Assembly (NCBI RefSeq): GCF_900112585.1 | Contig: NZ_FOLY01000002.1 | Location: 124,001-188,000 of the forward strand | Reading direction: 5' to 3' | DNA length: 64,000 bases | Origin: Kushneria avicenniae | GTDB taxonomy: Bacteria; Pseudomonadota; Gammaproteobacteria; Pseudomonadales; Halomonadaceae | Shown here: positions 52,882-63,959 of the stretch, piece by piece | How the letters are laid out: the number at the start of each line of letters is the position of its first letter | How positions within the stretch are numbered: the first letter of the stretch is position 1 | Made by a program: the position numbers and the translations under genes | Notes under the pieces: model-generated | Told to the model about the DNA's origin: nothing | Databases searched by the model: none | What the model saw: the letters and a program-made list of their open reading frames with translations, nothing else

Positions 52882-54408
52882 ATGTCTAGCCCTGCCTCTT
52901 TTTCAACATTACCGGAGACCGCGACGTCTCCTGCCACGCGGTGGTGGTATACGACGTATCGCTGGCTGATCGCGCTCTCTCTGGTCATCACTTGCCTGCT
53001 GTGGCAACAGGATGTCATGGAGGCCGGTTGGCTGGCCCTGGGGCTCCTTCTCTGGCTCTGGAGTCTGCATCAGGCGATGGCGTTGATGTTGAAAGGCCGT
53101 CAGCCTTCCGAAGGGCAATGGACAGCACTTCTGGATGTTGATCAGCGAATCAGCGGATTTCCCGGTGTCGTCTACTGTTACTGCCCCATACAGCATCAGT
53201 ACTGCTATCGGGCCAACATGCCGGCCACGATCAGGGGGCTGTCGCATCAGGCCTGCCAGCTGACCTGCAGAGCCTTTGACGCCATGGTCCATCCCGATGA
53301 TCGGGCCGACCTGCAGCGCGCTCGCCGTCTTGCCCTGCAGCAGGGCTATTATGAACACACCTACCGTCTGATTCATGGTACCGGCATACAACGAGTGCTG
53401 GATCGCGGGGTCGTCCTGCGTCGCGGCGGAAAGCCCGAATGTCACGGTCTTCTGATGGATATCAGTGGGTTTGATGAGATCAGGACGCCACCGCAGGGAG
53501 ATTTCGTGGCGCAGGAACAGGGCACGAATTTTCTATCGGACAACAGCGGTCAGCATGACGCTACTCCCTCTGGCAGACTGTCGCGGTCTGCCCCGTTCGT
53601 GATTTCCGAGGCGCTGTCCCGGGCGCTGATCGAACGGCAGCTCAGGGTGATCTATCAGCCTCAGGTCCAGGGCCATGATGAATGTCTCGCCGGCTTCGAG
53701 GCGCTATTGAGATGGCATCATCCGGTTCAGGGAGAGATTGCGCCGTCGGCCTTCATTCCGGTGGCCGAATCGACAGGGCTTATATCGTCGCTGGGTCAGT
53801 GGGTGATCGAAGAGGTCTGCCGGCAGATCAGACGCTGGCGCTCACAGGGCTATCAGGTGCCACTGGTGGCCATCAACGTATCCGTGCTGCAGCTCAATCA
53901 GTCCCTGTTGACCCAGGTCGCTCGCGTGCTGGCGGACTACCACCTGGAAGGGGCCTGCCTGGAATTCGAGATTACCGAAAGTCGACTGATGCAGAATTTC
54001 GACGAATGCGTGCATGTCCTGTCGGGGCTGCGTCAGCAGGGTATCAGGATTTCGCTGGATGATTTCGGCACCGGCTATTCATCGCTGGACAAGCTGGCGC
54101 TGCTGCCGCTGGACCGGCTCAAGCTGGACAAGTGCTTTGTCGAGGCGCTGACCGGCGCCAGTCATGGCTATCACATGATCGAGGCCGTCGTGCGAATGGC
54201 GCATGCATTGCATCTGGCGGTCGTGGCAGAAGGGGTGGAAACGCCTCGGCAGCAGCAGCTGCTCGGCGAGCTGAGCTGCGACATCCTGCAGGGCTATCTG
54301 TTTGGCGCCGGTGGCGATGCCAATACGGTCATCAGCTATCTAAGCCGTGATCCGGATGACGCTCCGGTGCATGATCCGAATGCTCGGAGGCCTGCGTCGC
54401 CACCGTGA
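52882..54408 (+). CDS. Membrane EAL-domain c-di-GMP phosphodiesterase
   Basis: A 508-residue protein: two transmembrane helices (about 26-42 and 48-70), a PAS-like region (about 80-200) with AMVHPDDRADLQRA, a Ser-rich joint and an EAL domain (about 240-490). All catalytic signatures are present: EAL (273-275), Asn332, Glu363, DDFGTGYSSL (393-402), Lys414 and AEGVET (449-454). No GGDEF is present. It should break down c-di-GMP and lower biofilm signals; the PAS input is unknown. Its last 77 bases overlap slmA on the opposite strand. Confidence 0.88.
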   Translation: MSSPASFSTLPETATSPATRWWYTTYRWLIALSLVITCLLWQQDVMEAGWLALGLLLWLWSLHQAMALMLKGRQPSEGQWTALLDVDQRISGFPGVVYCYCPIQHQYCYRANMPATIRGLSHQACQLTCRAFDAMVHPDDRADLQRARRLALQQGYYEHTYRLIHGTGIQRVLDRGVVLRRGGKPECHGLLMDISGFDEIRTPPQGDFVAQEQGTNFLSDNSGQHDATPSGRLSRSAPFVISEALSRALIERQLRVIYQPQVQGHDECLAGFEALLRWHHPVQGEIAPSAFIPVAESTGLISSLGQWVIEEVCRQIRRWRSQGYQVPLVAINVSVLQLNQSLLTQVARVLADYHLEGACLEFEITESRLMQNFDECVHVLSGLRQQGIRISLDDFGTGYSSLDKLALLPLDRLKLDKCFVEALTGASHGYHMIEAVVRMAHALHLAVVAEGVETPRQQQLLGELSCDILQGYLFGAGGDANTVISYLSRDPDDAPVHDPNARRPASPP

Positions 54409-54994
54409 GGTGGCCTTGCAGCAGCGGCCACTGATCTTCCCAGTGCGTCTGAGGCGAACGGCGAAAGCCGCTTCTGACGTACTGATTGATGCGTCCTTCG
54501 ACGGTGGCCATGAGCAGGTTGGCCAGCGCTGAAACACCGATGGTGGGGCGATAGCCCTGCTCGATTTCACCGGTGCGCAGCACCTGCTTGAGCTGGGTCT
54601 CAAGGCGGTCAAACAGCTGGGCCATGCGTGTCTGCAGTCGCTCGTGCTCACCGCTCAGGGCCTCGCCGGTCATGAGTCGACACAGACCTGGGTTTTTATC
54701 GGCAAAGATCAAAAGCAGCGTCAGAATGCGCTGACAGCGCTCGCTGACCGTGCCCGGTTCGTTGACGATCAGCGTGACGCGCTCGAAAAGCGTCTGCTCG
54801 ATGTAGTCGATCAGCGCTTCGTACATGCGCGTCTTGCTGGGGAAATGGCGATACAGCGCTGCCTCTGACACGCCGACCTCGCGCGCCAGCGCCGCCGTGG
54901 TGATGCGCTGCCCCCGCCCCTGTTCCAGCATCAGCGCCAGCGCCTGAAGAATCTGGTCGCGCCGCGAAAGCTTTTGTTCCCTGGTCATGGCCAT
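54332..54994 (-). CDS. slmA: Nucleoid occlusion factor SlmA
   Basis: SlmA binds specific DNA sites and blocks FtsZ over the nucleoid. The 220-residue protein has the TetR-type helix-turn-helix (TTAALAREVGVSEAALYRHFPSKTRMYEALI), and the C-terminal domain with LLIFADKNPGLCRLMTGEALSGEHERL and NQYVRSGFRRSPQTHWEDQW. E. coli SlmA ends about 20 residues earlier; the extension rich in His and Asp here lies in the overlap with the EAL gene. It follows coaBC-dut-algC-argB on the minus strand. Confidence 0.93.
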   Translation of the reverse strand: MAMTREQKLSRRDQILQALALMLEQGRGQRITTAALAREVGVSEAALYRHFPSKTRMYEALIDYIEQTLFERVTLIVNEPGTVSERCQRILTLLLIFADKNPGLCRLMTGEALSGEHERLQTRMAQLFDRLETQLKQVLRTGEIEQGYRPTIGVSALANLLMATVEGRINQYVRSGFRRSPQTHWEDQWPLLQGHLTVATQASEHSDHAPERHPDHGLDS

Positions 54995-55072
54995 CGGTTC
55001 TTGTCTGCCTGCCGGGGTGCCGGCATGGCTTCCGGCACCCGTGAATGAAGATCGTTCGCCCGGTACGCCGGG

Positions 55073-56098
<1,026 letters not shown>

Positions 56099-57481
56099 CT
56101 AAAAGGTCGGAGTGACGTCCGGCGCCACGGCGAGCAGCGCCTGGCGAAAGCGGTCCTGAATCCGCTCCAGTGCCGCCCGGGTCTTGCCCTCGAAGCGAAA
56201 TACCAGCATGGGCGTGGTGTTGGAGGCGCGACACAGCCCCCAGCCGTCCGGGTAGTCCACGCGGATGCCGTCGAGCGTGGTGCGGGTGGCCTGCTCGCCG
56301 AAATCGGTATTCTTGATAAAGCGTTCGACGATATCGAACTTGTTGTCATCGGTCACGGGCACGTTGATTTCGGCAGTACTCTCATCCTGCGGGAAGCGGC
56401 TGAAATAGCGGTCGGCATCCTCGGGCTGGCGCGACAGGATCTCCAGAATGCGCGCGGCGGCGTACAGGCCGTCATCAAAGCCGTACCAGCGCTCCTGAAA
56501 GAAGATGTGCCCGCTCATTTCACCGGCCAGCGCCGCGCCGGTCTCTTTCATGCGCTTTTTGATCAGCGAGTGACCGGTGTACCACATCTCGGGCGTGCCG
56601 CCGGCGTCTTCGATGATCGAAATCAGGTTGCCGGTGCTCTTGATGTCGAAAATGATGCGCGCTCCAGGCTGGCGCTCGAGCAGGTCACAGGCCAGAGCCA
56701 TCAGGAAGCGGTCGGGATAGATGATCTCGCCTTCTGGTGTGACCACGCCCACGCGGTCGCCGTCGCCGTCGAAGGCCAGCCCGATATCGGCCCCGGTCTC
56801 ACGGACCCTGGTGATCAGGTCTTCGAGATTTTCGAACTTGCCCGGGTCCGGATGGTGATTGGGAAAGCGCCCGTCGATCTCGTCAAACAGCGGGGTTACC
56901 TCGGCGCCCAGACGTCGGATCAGTTCCGGGCCCAGCTCGCCGGTGACGCCGTTACCGCAGTCGATCACGGCGTGCAGCGGCCGCTCGAGGCTGACATCGT
57001 CAAGAATCCGGGTCAGATAGGTCTCACGAAGATCATGCGCTCGGCAGCTGCCGTCACCGGTGGCCAGATCATCCTGCTCGATGCGTCGATAAAGACCGGT
57101 AATGTCATCACGCGACAGGGCGTGGCCGCCCAGCACGATCTTGAAGCCGTTGTAGTTCGAGGGGTTGTGGCTGCCGGTGACGGCCACGCAGGAGGTGATG
57201 CCTTCCAGCACGTGGGTAGCAAAGTAGACCACCGGGGTGGGGACCATGCCGATATCCACCACATCACAGCCGGATGCGCAGAGCCCTTCGATCAGGGCCG
57301 CGGACAGCATCGGACCGGAGAGCCGGCCGTCACGGCCCACGGCCACGCCCCGCTCGCCGCGGGCAAGTGCCTCGCTGCCGATGGCCCGGCCGATCAGGCG
57401 CGCGGTATCGGGGGTGAGCTGTTCGTCGACCACGCCGCGAATGTCATAGGCCCGAAAGATGGCGGCACTTACCTGTGTCAT
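56099..57481 (-). CDS. algC: Phosphomannomutase/phosphoglucomutase AlgC
   Basis: AlgC interconverts 1- and 6-phosphates of mannose and glucose for exopolysaccharide and LPS precursors. The 460-residue protein has four domains: the phosphoserine loop TGSHNP (Ser104), the metal loop DGDGDR (238-243), the sugar loop GEMSGH and the C-terminal phosphate-binding segment. It lies between dut and argB, as in pseudomonads. Confidence 0.95.
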   Translation of the reverse strand: MTQVSAAIFRAYDIRGVVDEQLTPDTARLIGRAIGSEALARGERGVAVGRDGRLSGPMLSAALIEGLCASGCDVVDIGMVPTPVVYFATHVLEGITSCVAVTGSHNPSNYNGFKIVLGGHALSRDDITGLYRRIEQDDLATGDGSCRAHDLRETYLTRILDDVSLERPLHAVIDCGNGVTGELGPELIRRLGAEVTPLFDEIDGRFPNHHPDPGKFENLEDLITRVRETGADIGLAFDGDGDRVGVVTPEGEIIYPDRFLMALACDLLERQPGARIIFDIKSTGNLISIIEDAGGTPEMWYTGHSLIKKRMKETGAALAGEMSGHIFFQERWYGFDDGLYAAARILEILSRQPEDADRYFSRFPQDESTAEINVPVTDDNKFDIVERFIKNTDFGEQATRTTLDGIRVDYPDGWGLCRASNTTPMLVFRFEGKTRAALERIQDRFRQALLAVAPDVTPTF

Positions 57482-57508
57482 GAGGCGATTCCTTCCTGTC
57501 AGAGCGCG

Positions 57509-57994
57509 TCAGTGTCGTCCCGAATGGCCAAAGCCACCGGCACCACGAACCGCGGCGCTATCGTCACCGGGGGTAAAGTCATCCACGACGTCAAGCTCGG
57601 CCTGAATGACTGGCACCAGCACGTACTGGGCAATGCGTTCGAACGGCTCGAGCGTGACGTGTTCCTGACCGCGGTTCCAGACCGAGATCATCAGCTCGCC
57701 CTGATAGTCGGCATCGATCAGGCCGACCAGATTGCCCAGCACGATGCCGCGCTTGTGGCCCAGACCGGAGCGCGGCAGGATCATGCCGGCCCACGCTGGA
57801 TTGGCAATGTGAACGGCCAGTCCCGTGCGGATCAGCTCGCAGTCGCCAGGGGCGAGCTCAAGTGGGGCGTCCAGCAGGGCGCGCAGGTCCATGCCGGCGC
57901 TGCCGCTGGTGGCGTAATGGGGCAGCGGATATTCGCGTACGCGTTCATCAAGGATTCTGACCTGCAGGCGTGGCCGGTCGGAAGGGGCAGTCAT
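57509..57994 (-). CDS. dut: dUTP diphosphatase
   Basis: Dut hydrolyses dUTP to dUMP and so keeps uracil out of DNA. The 161-residue trimeric-type enzyme has the five motifs: [44 protein letters not shown], and the C-terminal [11 protein letters not shown] (family: GGFGSTG), where His replaces the usual Ser. Its ATG overlaps the coaBC stop by four bases. Confidence 0.95.
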   Translation of the reverse strand: MTAPSDRPRLQVRILDERVREYPLPHYATSGSAGMDLRALLDAPLELAPGDCELIRTGLAVHIANPAWAGMILPRSGLGHKRGIVLGNLVGLIDADYQGELMISVWNRGQEHVTLEPFERIAQYVLVPVIQAELDVVDDFTPGDDSAAVRGAGGFGHSGRH

Positions 57995-59349
57995 GGGGCA
58001 GCAGGGCTCCGCGTTGGTTGATGTGCCCGGTAAAGGGGCAGCATGTAATCAAGAAGGGCTTGCGCCAGCGCTCGCTTGGCGCGCGGCGACAGGGTGTGTG
58101 ATGTCACCGCCGCCTCCGATCCGCTGGCGGCGAGATGATACAGCACGGCGGCGTTGTCATCGGCACCAAATCCGAGCCCGGGGGTGGCCACGTCATTGGC
58201 CACGATCAGATCCAGACGCTTGCGTACGAGCTTGTCGTGGGCATGACGGGCCAGTTCCCGGGTCTCGGCGGCAAAGCCCACCGTGAAAGGCGGCTGCTCG
58301 CGATGGGTGACGGCGGCGATGATGTCGGGGTTTTCGATCAGATTCAGCGTCAGCGCGGTGCTGCCGGGCACCTTCTTGAGCTTGTGCTCGGCCACTTCCT
58401 CCAGACGGTAGTCCGCCACCGCCGCACAGCCAATGAAGATGTCGCAGTCGGCAAGCGTTGCGTTGACCGCCTCCAGCATCTCCATGGCGCTGATCACGTT
58501 GACACGGTGGATGCCTGCCGGCGTGGCAAGCGTCACCGGGCCACTGATCAGAGTGACCCGCGCCCCCTGATCGCGGGCCGCCTCGGCCAGCGCAAAGCCC
58601 ATCTTTCCCGAGCTGTGGTTGGAAAGATAGCGCACCGGGTCGATCGCCTCGCGAGTGGGGCCGGCCGTGATCACCACGTGGCATCCGGCGAGAGGGCCGG
58701 CCGCGGTGGGGGCGTGCGCCATGAAGGCATCAGGCGTCGGAGCGTGATCGTCGTGCTCGGGGCTGGCATCCAGCGGCAGTGCGCCATTGTGTTCAGCGTT
58801 TCCTGACAGTTCGGTGTCGAGCGCGGCGACAATCTCTTCCGGTTCCATCATGCGGCCGCCGCCGACATCGCCGCAGGCCTGCTCGCCAGCGTCGGGACCG
58901 AGCTGCTGCCAGCCCAGCTCCCGGAGCGTGGCGGCGTTGCGCTGACTGGCGGGGTGCGACCACATGGCCTGATTCATGGCCGGTGCCAGCCAGCAGCGCG
59001 CGCGCGCGGCCAGACACAGGGTGGTGAGAAGATCATCGGCCATGCCGGCGGCCAGGCGCGCCATCACATCGGCGGAGGCAGGCGCAATCAGCACGATATC
59101 AGCCCATTTGGCCAGCTCGATGTGGCCCATGCCGGCTTCGGCCTGCGGGTCCAGAAGCGAGGTGCGCACCTCTTCGCCGGTCAGAGCCTGCAGGGTCAGC
59201 GGCGTGATAAAGGCCTGAGCGCCCTCGGTCATGACCACACGGACGTCGGCACCGGCCTTTTTCAGCAGTCGTGCCAGTACCGCGCTCTTGTAGGCCGCAA
59301 TGCCGGCGCTGATGCCTAAAACGATGCGTTGACCAGCCAGTCGTGACAT
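57991..59349 (-). CDS. coaBC: Bifunctional CoaBC (phosphopantothenoylcysteine synthetase/decarboxylase)
   Basis: CoaBC makes 4'-phosphopantetheine on the coenzyme A path. The 452-residue protein has the FMN-binding CoaC decarboxylase domain (about 1-185, with [13 protein letters not shown] and PAMNQAMW), a poorly conserved 35-residue joint rich in His, Asp and Pro, and the CoaB synthetase (about 225-445, [26 protein letters not shown]). ATG 59349 has GGAG nine bases upstream. Confidence 0.95.
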   Translation of the reverse strand: MSRLAGQRIVLGISAGIAAYKSAVLARLLKKAGADVRVVMTEGAQAFITPLTLQALTGEEVRTSLLDPQAEAGMGHIELAKWADIVLIAPASADVMARLAAGMADDLLTTLCLAARARCWLAPAMNQAMWSHPASQRNAATLRELGWQQLGPDAGEQACGDVGGGRMMEPEEIVAALDTELSGNAEHNGALPLDASPEHDDHAPTPDAFMAHAPTAAGPLAGCHVVITAGPTREAIDPVRYLSNHSSGKMGFALAEAARDQGARVTLISGPVTLATPAGIHRVNVISAMEMLEAVNATLADCDIFIGCAAVADYRLEEVAEHKLKKVPGSTALTLNLIENPDIIAAVTHREQPPFTVGFAAETRELARHAHDKLVRKRLDLIVANDVATPGLGFGADDNAAVLYHLAASGSEAAVTSHTLSPRAKRALAQALLDYMLPLYRAHQPTRSPAAP

Positions 59350-59465
59350 GCGGAGCTCCATGAGCATAACGAAAATCAGAGGGATGCTACCTTACCACTG
59401 CGTGCCTGGCGTGCGTAGCACCCGCCCGGCAACAACCACAACGAGGCGCTTGAGCAAGGATTTCC

Positions 59466-60347
59466 ATGTCTGCCAACACACGTCATACGTTTTTTTCCGA
59501 CTATCCGCGCCGTCTGGTGCCAGCGCTTTCGGCGCTCGCCGTCGGAATCGCCCTGAGCGGCTGCGCCAGTCAGGATCAGCCACAATCGCCATCCTTGAAT
59601 AATACGGCGATCAATGAACAGCTGGTCATGGCCACGGTCTGGATGCAGAGTGCCGCCGAATATCGGGCGCTCTCCTATCAGGCGTTCAATGTGGCGCGTC
59701 TGCGTCTGGATCAGGCCCTTGAGTCACATTCGCCCGGCGACCGACCATTGGCCGTCATTGTCGACTGTGACGAAGCCGTCATCGATAACACACCCTTCGA
59801 GGCCTGGCTGATCGGGCGCGATGAACAATATTCCAGCGCCAACTGGAACGCCTGGGTAGAGGATGCACAGGCGCGCGCGCTGCCCGGGGCGCAGGCGTTT
59901 CTGGAGTACGCCCGCTCGCGCGGGGTTGAGGTGTTTTACGTGACCAATCGCGACGAAAGCGGGCTGGCGGCCACCATGAAAAACCTGCAGCAGCTCGATT
60001 TCCCGTGGGTGGATGAGCAGCACATGATGCTGCGCACCGACACCAGCGACAAGCAGTCGCGCCGGGACACCGTCATGGCCACGCATGAGATCGCGCTGCT
60101 GGTGGGAGATAATCTGTCCGATTTCGACAGCCGCTACGACGCCGACGATGTTGCCACGCGTAATGCGCAGGTCATTCAGGACCGCGCGCATTTCGGCGAG
60201 CGCTACATCGTGCTGCCCAATCCGACCTATGGCGGCTGGGAAAAGGCGCTCTATGACGGTGACTACTCGCTGTCACCACAGGAGAAGGATCAGCGCCGTC
60301 GGGCCGCCCTTCGTATCTGGTCGGGGCCGCTCGAGCAGACGCCCTGA
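59466..60347 (+). CDS. Lipoprotein e(P4)-like HAD acid phosphatase
   Basis: A 293-residue outer-surface lipoprotein: signal peptide with lipobox LSGC (Cys33) and a mature HAD-superfamily class B phosphatase. Motif I is DCDEA (Asp100, Asp102), where the family has DLDET; motif II is in VTNRDES and motif IV is GDNLSDFD. The e(P4) family removes phosphate from nucleotides, including NMN. The Thr to Ala change in motif I is uncommon. It is divergent from coaBC. Confidence 0.87.
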   Translation: MSANTRHTFFSDYPRRLVPALSALAVGIALSGCASQDQPQSPSLNNTAINEQLVMATVWMQSAAEYRALSYQAFNVARLRLDQALESHSPGDRPLAVIVDCDEAVIDNTPFEAWLIGRDEQYSSANWNAWVEDAQARALPGAQAFLEYARSRGVEVFYVTNRDESGLAATMKNLQQLDFPWVDEQHMMLRTDTSDKQSRRDTVMATHEIALLVGDNLSDFDSRYDADDVATRNAQVIQDRAHFGERYIVLPNPTYGGWEKALYDGDYSLSPQEKDQRRRAALRIWSGPLEQTP

Positions 60348-60353
60348 TCCCGG

Positions 60354-60380
60354 AAGCGGGGCAGGCTGGCTACCCCGCTT
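60354..60380. terminator. Bidirectional hairpin between convergent genes
   Basis: AAGCGGGG pairs with CCCCGCTT (8 bp, 11-base loop) in the 44-base gap between the stops of the phosphatase (plus) and the SMP-30 gene (minus). TTTCC follows on the plus side, so the U-tract is short. Confidence 0.5.
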
Positions 60381-60391
60381 TCCCGGTCGGT

Positions 60392-61480
60392 TCAGGTCAG
60401 ATACTGCGCACCGCGTACGCTGACAAAGATCGAGTAGATGCCGTGGCTGGCGGCCATGAAGAGGCGATTGCCTTGAGGGCCGCCAAAGCACAGGTTGGCG
60501 CAGCGCTCCGGCAGGTGAATGTGACCGATGGCCTTGCCCTGGGGATCAAAGATTCGCACGCCATCCAGGGCTTCCGGGTCCGCCTCGGGCGAGCCCGAAC
60601 TGCCCCAGCCGCACCACAGATTGCCATGTTCATCGCACTTGATGCCGTCCAGTCCGCCAAATCCCTTTGCCTCGATATGGCGAGTGCGCTCGCCCAGCGT
60701 GCCATCATCATTGACCTGATAGGACCAGACGAGACGATCCGGCCTGGCACGGCCCTCCACGACGTAGAGCCGCTGTTCATCCGGTGAGAAGCACAGCCCG
60801 TTGGGGCCGGCGATGTTGTCGATAACGCGGGTGACGTTGAGAGTGTCCCCGTCGATGCGATAAACGCCGTGGGGCAGCTCGGTCTCGATTTTATGGCCTT
60901 CGTAATAGCCGCCGGCCTGAAACGGTGGGTCGGTAAACCAGATCGAACCATCGCGCTTGACCACGATGTCATTGGGCGAATTGAAGCGCTTGCCCTCGAA
61001 ATTGTCGGCCAGCACCGTGATTCGCCCGTCGGGCTCGGTGCGGGTGATGCGTCGGCCGATATCGTGCGTTGTAGAGCCTTCACACACGATCAGGCGACCC
61101 TGACGATCGCGCGTCATGCCGTTGGAGAAGTTCGAGTTTTCCCGATAGACGCCCAGCGTCTGACTGATTTCGTCCCAGCGCACGATGCGGTTGTTGGGGA
61201 TGTCGCTGACCAGCAGGTAGCGCCCGTCGCCCGACCAGACCGGCCCTTCTGCCCAGCGCAGGCCGTCGGCCAGCTGCTCGACGCTGGCATTGAAAAGGCG
61301 CAGATCCAGAAAACGATCATCAAGCACTTCCACGGCGGGGTCCGGATAGCGCTGATTGAGCGGCTGTGCGCCGGCCGGCCGCATCAGCGAGACACCGGCG
61401 ACGGCGATCGCGCCACAGGCCAGCGATTGCTTGAGAAACGTGCGACGCAGGCCGCTACCGCAATGATGTGGTGTGTCCAT
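60392..61480 (-). CDS. Tat-exported SMP-30/gluconolactonase family protein
   Basis: A 362-residue protein with an N-terminal twin-arginine signal ([22 protein letters not shown]) cleaved near AGA-QPL, and a six-bladed propeller with [42 protein letters not shown] and [11 protein letters not shown] repeats. SMP-30-type proteins hydrolyse lactones with a divalent metal; Glu and Asn metal ligands are present. The ATG at 61480 sits six bases after GGAG; an ATG two codons earlier abuts it. The substrate is unknown. Confidence 0.85.
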   Translation of the reverse strand: MDTPHHCGSGLRRTFLKQSLACGAIAVAGVSLMRPAGAQPLNQRYPDPAVEVLDDRFLDLRLFNASVEQLADGLRWAEGPVWSGDGRYLLVSDIPNNRIVRWDEISQTLGVYRENSNFSNGMTRDRQGRLIVCEGSTTHDIGRRITRTEPDGRITVLADNFEGKRFNSPNDIVVKRDGSIWFTDPPFQAGGYYEGHKIETELPHGVYRIDGDTLNVTRVIDNIAGPNGLCFSPDEQRLYVVEGRARPDRLVWSYQVNDDGTLGERTRHIEAKGFGGLDGIKCDEHGNLWCGWGSSGSPEADPEALDGVRIFDPQGKAIGHIHLPERCANLCFGGPQGNRLFMAASHGIYSIFVSVRGAQYLT

Positions 61481-61590
61481 CGGCATCTCCTGTCATTGAT
61501 AGCGCTAACATGGGGGTTGCCTACGCTATGGGATGCCGATGGGTTTGGGTATTCACCAATGTGCCAGGGGAAAGGGCAGGTAGCGGGAAT

Positions 61591-61608
61591 GCCGGGCGTT
61601 CGCCCGGC
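61591..61608. other. Hairpin after the oxidoreductase gene
   Basis: GCCGGGC-GTTC-GCCCGGC (7-bp stem, 4-base loop) lies 21 bases past the oxidoreductase stop. There is no U-run on its downstream side, so a terminator role is unproven. Confidence 0.35.
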
Positions 61609-61628
61609 AAGACAAAAGGCAGGTCCGC

Positions 61629-62642
61629 TCAACCGATGGTAATGACCACCTTGCCCAGATGCTGCTGGCTTTCGAGGTGTTCAAAGGCGGCGCGGGTATC
61701 CTCGAAGGCGAAAGTACGATCGATGATCGGCCTGATCTGATGTTGTGTGATGGCACGGTTCATCTGTTCGAACATTTCGCGCGAGCCTACATAGACCCCA
61801 CGCAGCAGTATGCTTTTACGCATGATGTTAACCGGATCGATTTGACCACCCGTCAGTACGCCAATCAGGTTGACCTGTCCTCCGAGACGGGCCGAGTCGA
61901 TCGAGCGGGGCAGGGTGCCGGCACCGCCGACCTCTACCACGTGATCCACGCCGCGTCCGTTTGTCAGTCGGATAACTTCTTCCTGCCATTCGGGTATATG
62001 GCGGTAGTTGATGGTGTCGCCAGCACCAAGTTCACGTACACGAGCCAGCTTGTCTTCGCTGGAGGAGGTCTGGATGACGCGGGCGCCGGCGGCGCGCGCA
62101 AACTGCAGTCCGAACATGGAAACGCCGCCGGTGCCCAGCAGCAGTACGCTGTCGCCGGTCTTGAGCGGCGATTTGCCGGCATAAAGGGCATTCCAGGCGG
62201 TGACGGCGGCGCAGGGCAGGGTCGCGCCTTCCTCATACGAGAGATGCTCGGGCAGCTTGACCAGCCCCTGCTGATCAAACAGGACATATTCACTGAGTAC
62301 GCCATCGATGGCGCCGCCCATCGCCGAGCCGGGGTGACTGTCATTGACCTCACCGCCCAGCCAGTTCTGCATGAAGATGCCGGCCACACGATCGCCCACC
62401 CCGACTCGAGTCACATTCTCGCCGACTTCGACCACTTCACCGGCACCGTCGGAGAGTGGAATACGATCGGGCGCAACGCCACCGGCGCCATAGTTGCCTG
62501 TGGCCACCATCAGATCGCGGTAATTGAGTGACGCAGCGCGCATCCTTACCAGTACCTGTCCACGCGCCGGACGAGGCGTGTCGCGTTCGGCAAGGGTCAG
62601 ATCGCTGATGGCATCGGTCTTTGGCAGGGTATAAAGCCGCAT
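61629..62642 (-). CDS. Zinc-type alcohol dehydrogenase-like (quinone oxidoreductase) protein
   Basis: A 337-residue medium-chain dehydrogenase: N-terminal GroES-like domain (about 1-130) with ASLNYRDLMVATGNY and a Rossmann domain with GTGGVSMFGLQFA. The SYEEGATLPCAAVTAWNALY segment is conserved. Zinc ligand Cys and His are not evident, so it is probably a zinc-free, NADPH-dependent reductase. Two adjacent ATGs follow GGAG; the second (62642), seven bases after it, is taken. Confidence 0.85.
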   Translation of the reverse strand: MRLYTLPKTDAISDLTLAERDTPRPARGQVLVRMRAASLNYRDLMVATGNYGAGGVAPDRIPLSDGAGEVVEVGENVTRVGVGDRVAGIFMQNWLGGEVNDSHPGSAMGGAIDGVLSEYVLFDQQGLVKLPEHLSYEEGATLPCAAVTAWNALYAGKSPLKTGDSVLLLGTGGVSMFGLQFARAAGARVIQTSSSEDKLARVRELGAGDTINYRHIPEWQEEVIRLTNGRGVDHVVEVGGAGTLPRSIDSARLGGQVNLIGVLTGGQIDPVNIMRKSILLRGVYVGSREMFEQMNRAITQHQIRPIIDRTFAFEDTRAAFEHLESQQHLGKVVITIG

Positions 62643-62780
62643 CATGAGTCTCCTCAAAATTAGTCGGATAACAGGCCAAGCGTAGCGGGCACAGGGACAT
62701 GGCAAAAGTCGAGCGCGATTTCAGTTTTCGGGCGTGTCGTCGTTAACCCTTTATCAGGATGTTCTGTTAAAGGAGGGGTT

Positions 62781-63455
62781 GTGAGTATCAGTCACTGGCC
62801 GGAGGGTGAGCGGCCGCGAGAGAAACTGATCAATCTGGGGGCGCAGGCGCTATCGGATGCCGAGCTGCTGGCGATTTTTCTTCGCGTGGGCGTCAAGGGG
62901 CGCTCGGCGGTGGATCTGGCGCGGGATCTGCTGAGCGAGTTTGACGGGCTGCGGCCACTGCTGGAGGCCGATCGCGATACCTTTTGCAGTGCCCATGGGC
63001 TGGGCGATGCCAAATACGTACAGCTGCAGGCCGCGCTCGAGCTGTCGCGCCGGCATCTCGAAACGTTATTGATGCGTGGGGATGCGCTCAATTCTCCCAT
63101 CATGGTGCGTCGCTTTTTGAGTGCTCATCTGCGTGATCTCGGCCATGAAGTGTTTGCCGCGCTCTTTCTGGACAGCCAGCATCGGGTGCTGCGCTTTGAA
63201 AAGCTCTTTACCGGCACGCTGGACGCTGCGGCCGTCTATCCGCGGGAGGTGGCCCGGCGGGCGCTGGCGCTCAATGCCGGGGCCGTCATCTTTGCCCACA
63301 ACCATCCCTCCGGGGTGGCCGAGCCCAGCGACGCGGATCGTCGCATCACTACGCGTCTGATCGAGGCGCTGGGACTATTCGACATTCGGGTGCTGGATCA
63401 TTTTGTAGTGGGTGACGGCGAAGTGATTTCCTTTGCCGAAAGGGGATGGCTGTAG
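62781..63455 (+). CDS. radC: RadC/JAMM-domain protein
   Basis: The 224-residue protein has a helix-hairpin-helix-like N-terminus ([32 protein letters not shown]-type) and a C-terminal MPN/JAMM domain with the metal motif HNHPSG (around 172) and downstream Asp. RadC was once tied to DNA repair, but the role is unsettled. The start is GTG with AAAGGAGG upstream. It precedes rpmB-rpmG, as in E. coli. Confidence 0.93.
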   Translation: MSISHWPEGERPREKLINLGAQALSDAELLAIFLRVGVKGRSAVDLARDLLSEFDGLRPLLEADRDTFCSAHGLGDAKYVQLQAALELSRRHLETLLMRGDALNSPIMVRRFLSAHLRDLGHEVFAALFLDSQHRVLRFEKLFTGTLDAAAVYPREVARRALALNAGAVIFAHNHPSGVAEPSDADRRITTRLIEALGLFDIRVLDHFVVGDGEVISFAERGWL

Positions 63456-63495
63456 GACCGACACCGGCGCAATGGCAATAATATCAGGAGGGTGC

Positions 63496-63524
63496 TTGCC
63501 GATCAGGGGTCGCTCTGGTATAAA
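63496..63524 (+). promoter_or_regulatory. rpmB-rpmG promoter
   Basis: TTGCCG (63496-63501), a 17-base spacer and TATAAA (63519-63524) make a good sigma-70 promoter. The leader before rpmB is about 128 bases. Confidence 0.7.
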
Positions 63525-63658
63525 GTACGCCCTTTGACTTTCTGCGGGTTATGAACAGGGGGCAGGGAGGCGTATCGCCTGCCACTTCTCACCGGTTTGC
63601 CCGAATACTTAATAGACACTCATGTGGGGCCCATTCGGGCTCACGGCTGGAGGCTTCC

Positions 63659-63895
63659 ATGTCACAAGTCTGTCAGGTTACCGGCAAGCGTCCGGTGACT
63701 GGTAACAACGTTTCCCACTCTCAGCGCAAGACGCGTCGTCGTTTTGTACCCAACCTGCATACGCATCGTTTCTGGGTCGAATCCGAAAAGCGCTTTGTTC
63801 GTCTGCGTCTGTCCTCCAAGGGCATGCGCATCATCGACAAGAAAGGCATCGAAGTGGTCCTCAAGGACCTGCGTGCCAACGGCCTGAGCGTCTGA
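63659..63895 (+). CDS. rpmB: 50S ribosomal protein L28
   Basis: L28 is a 78-residue large-subunit protein with [21 protein letters not shown], the usual single zinc-free N-terminus, and [21 protein letters not shown] stands eight bases upstream of ATG 63659, which overrules a longer frame. The E. coli protein is also 78 residues. Confidence 0.98.
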   Translation: MSQVCQVTGKRPVTGNNVSHSQRKTRRRFVPNLHTHRFWVESEKRFVRLRLSSKGMRIIDKKGIEVVLKDLRANGLSV

Positions 63896-63959
63896 GACGA
63901 CGATCGTTTCGTGATCACACCTCAAGCGCTTTCGGCGCTTGAATGCGGAGAGCAATAAC

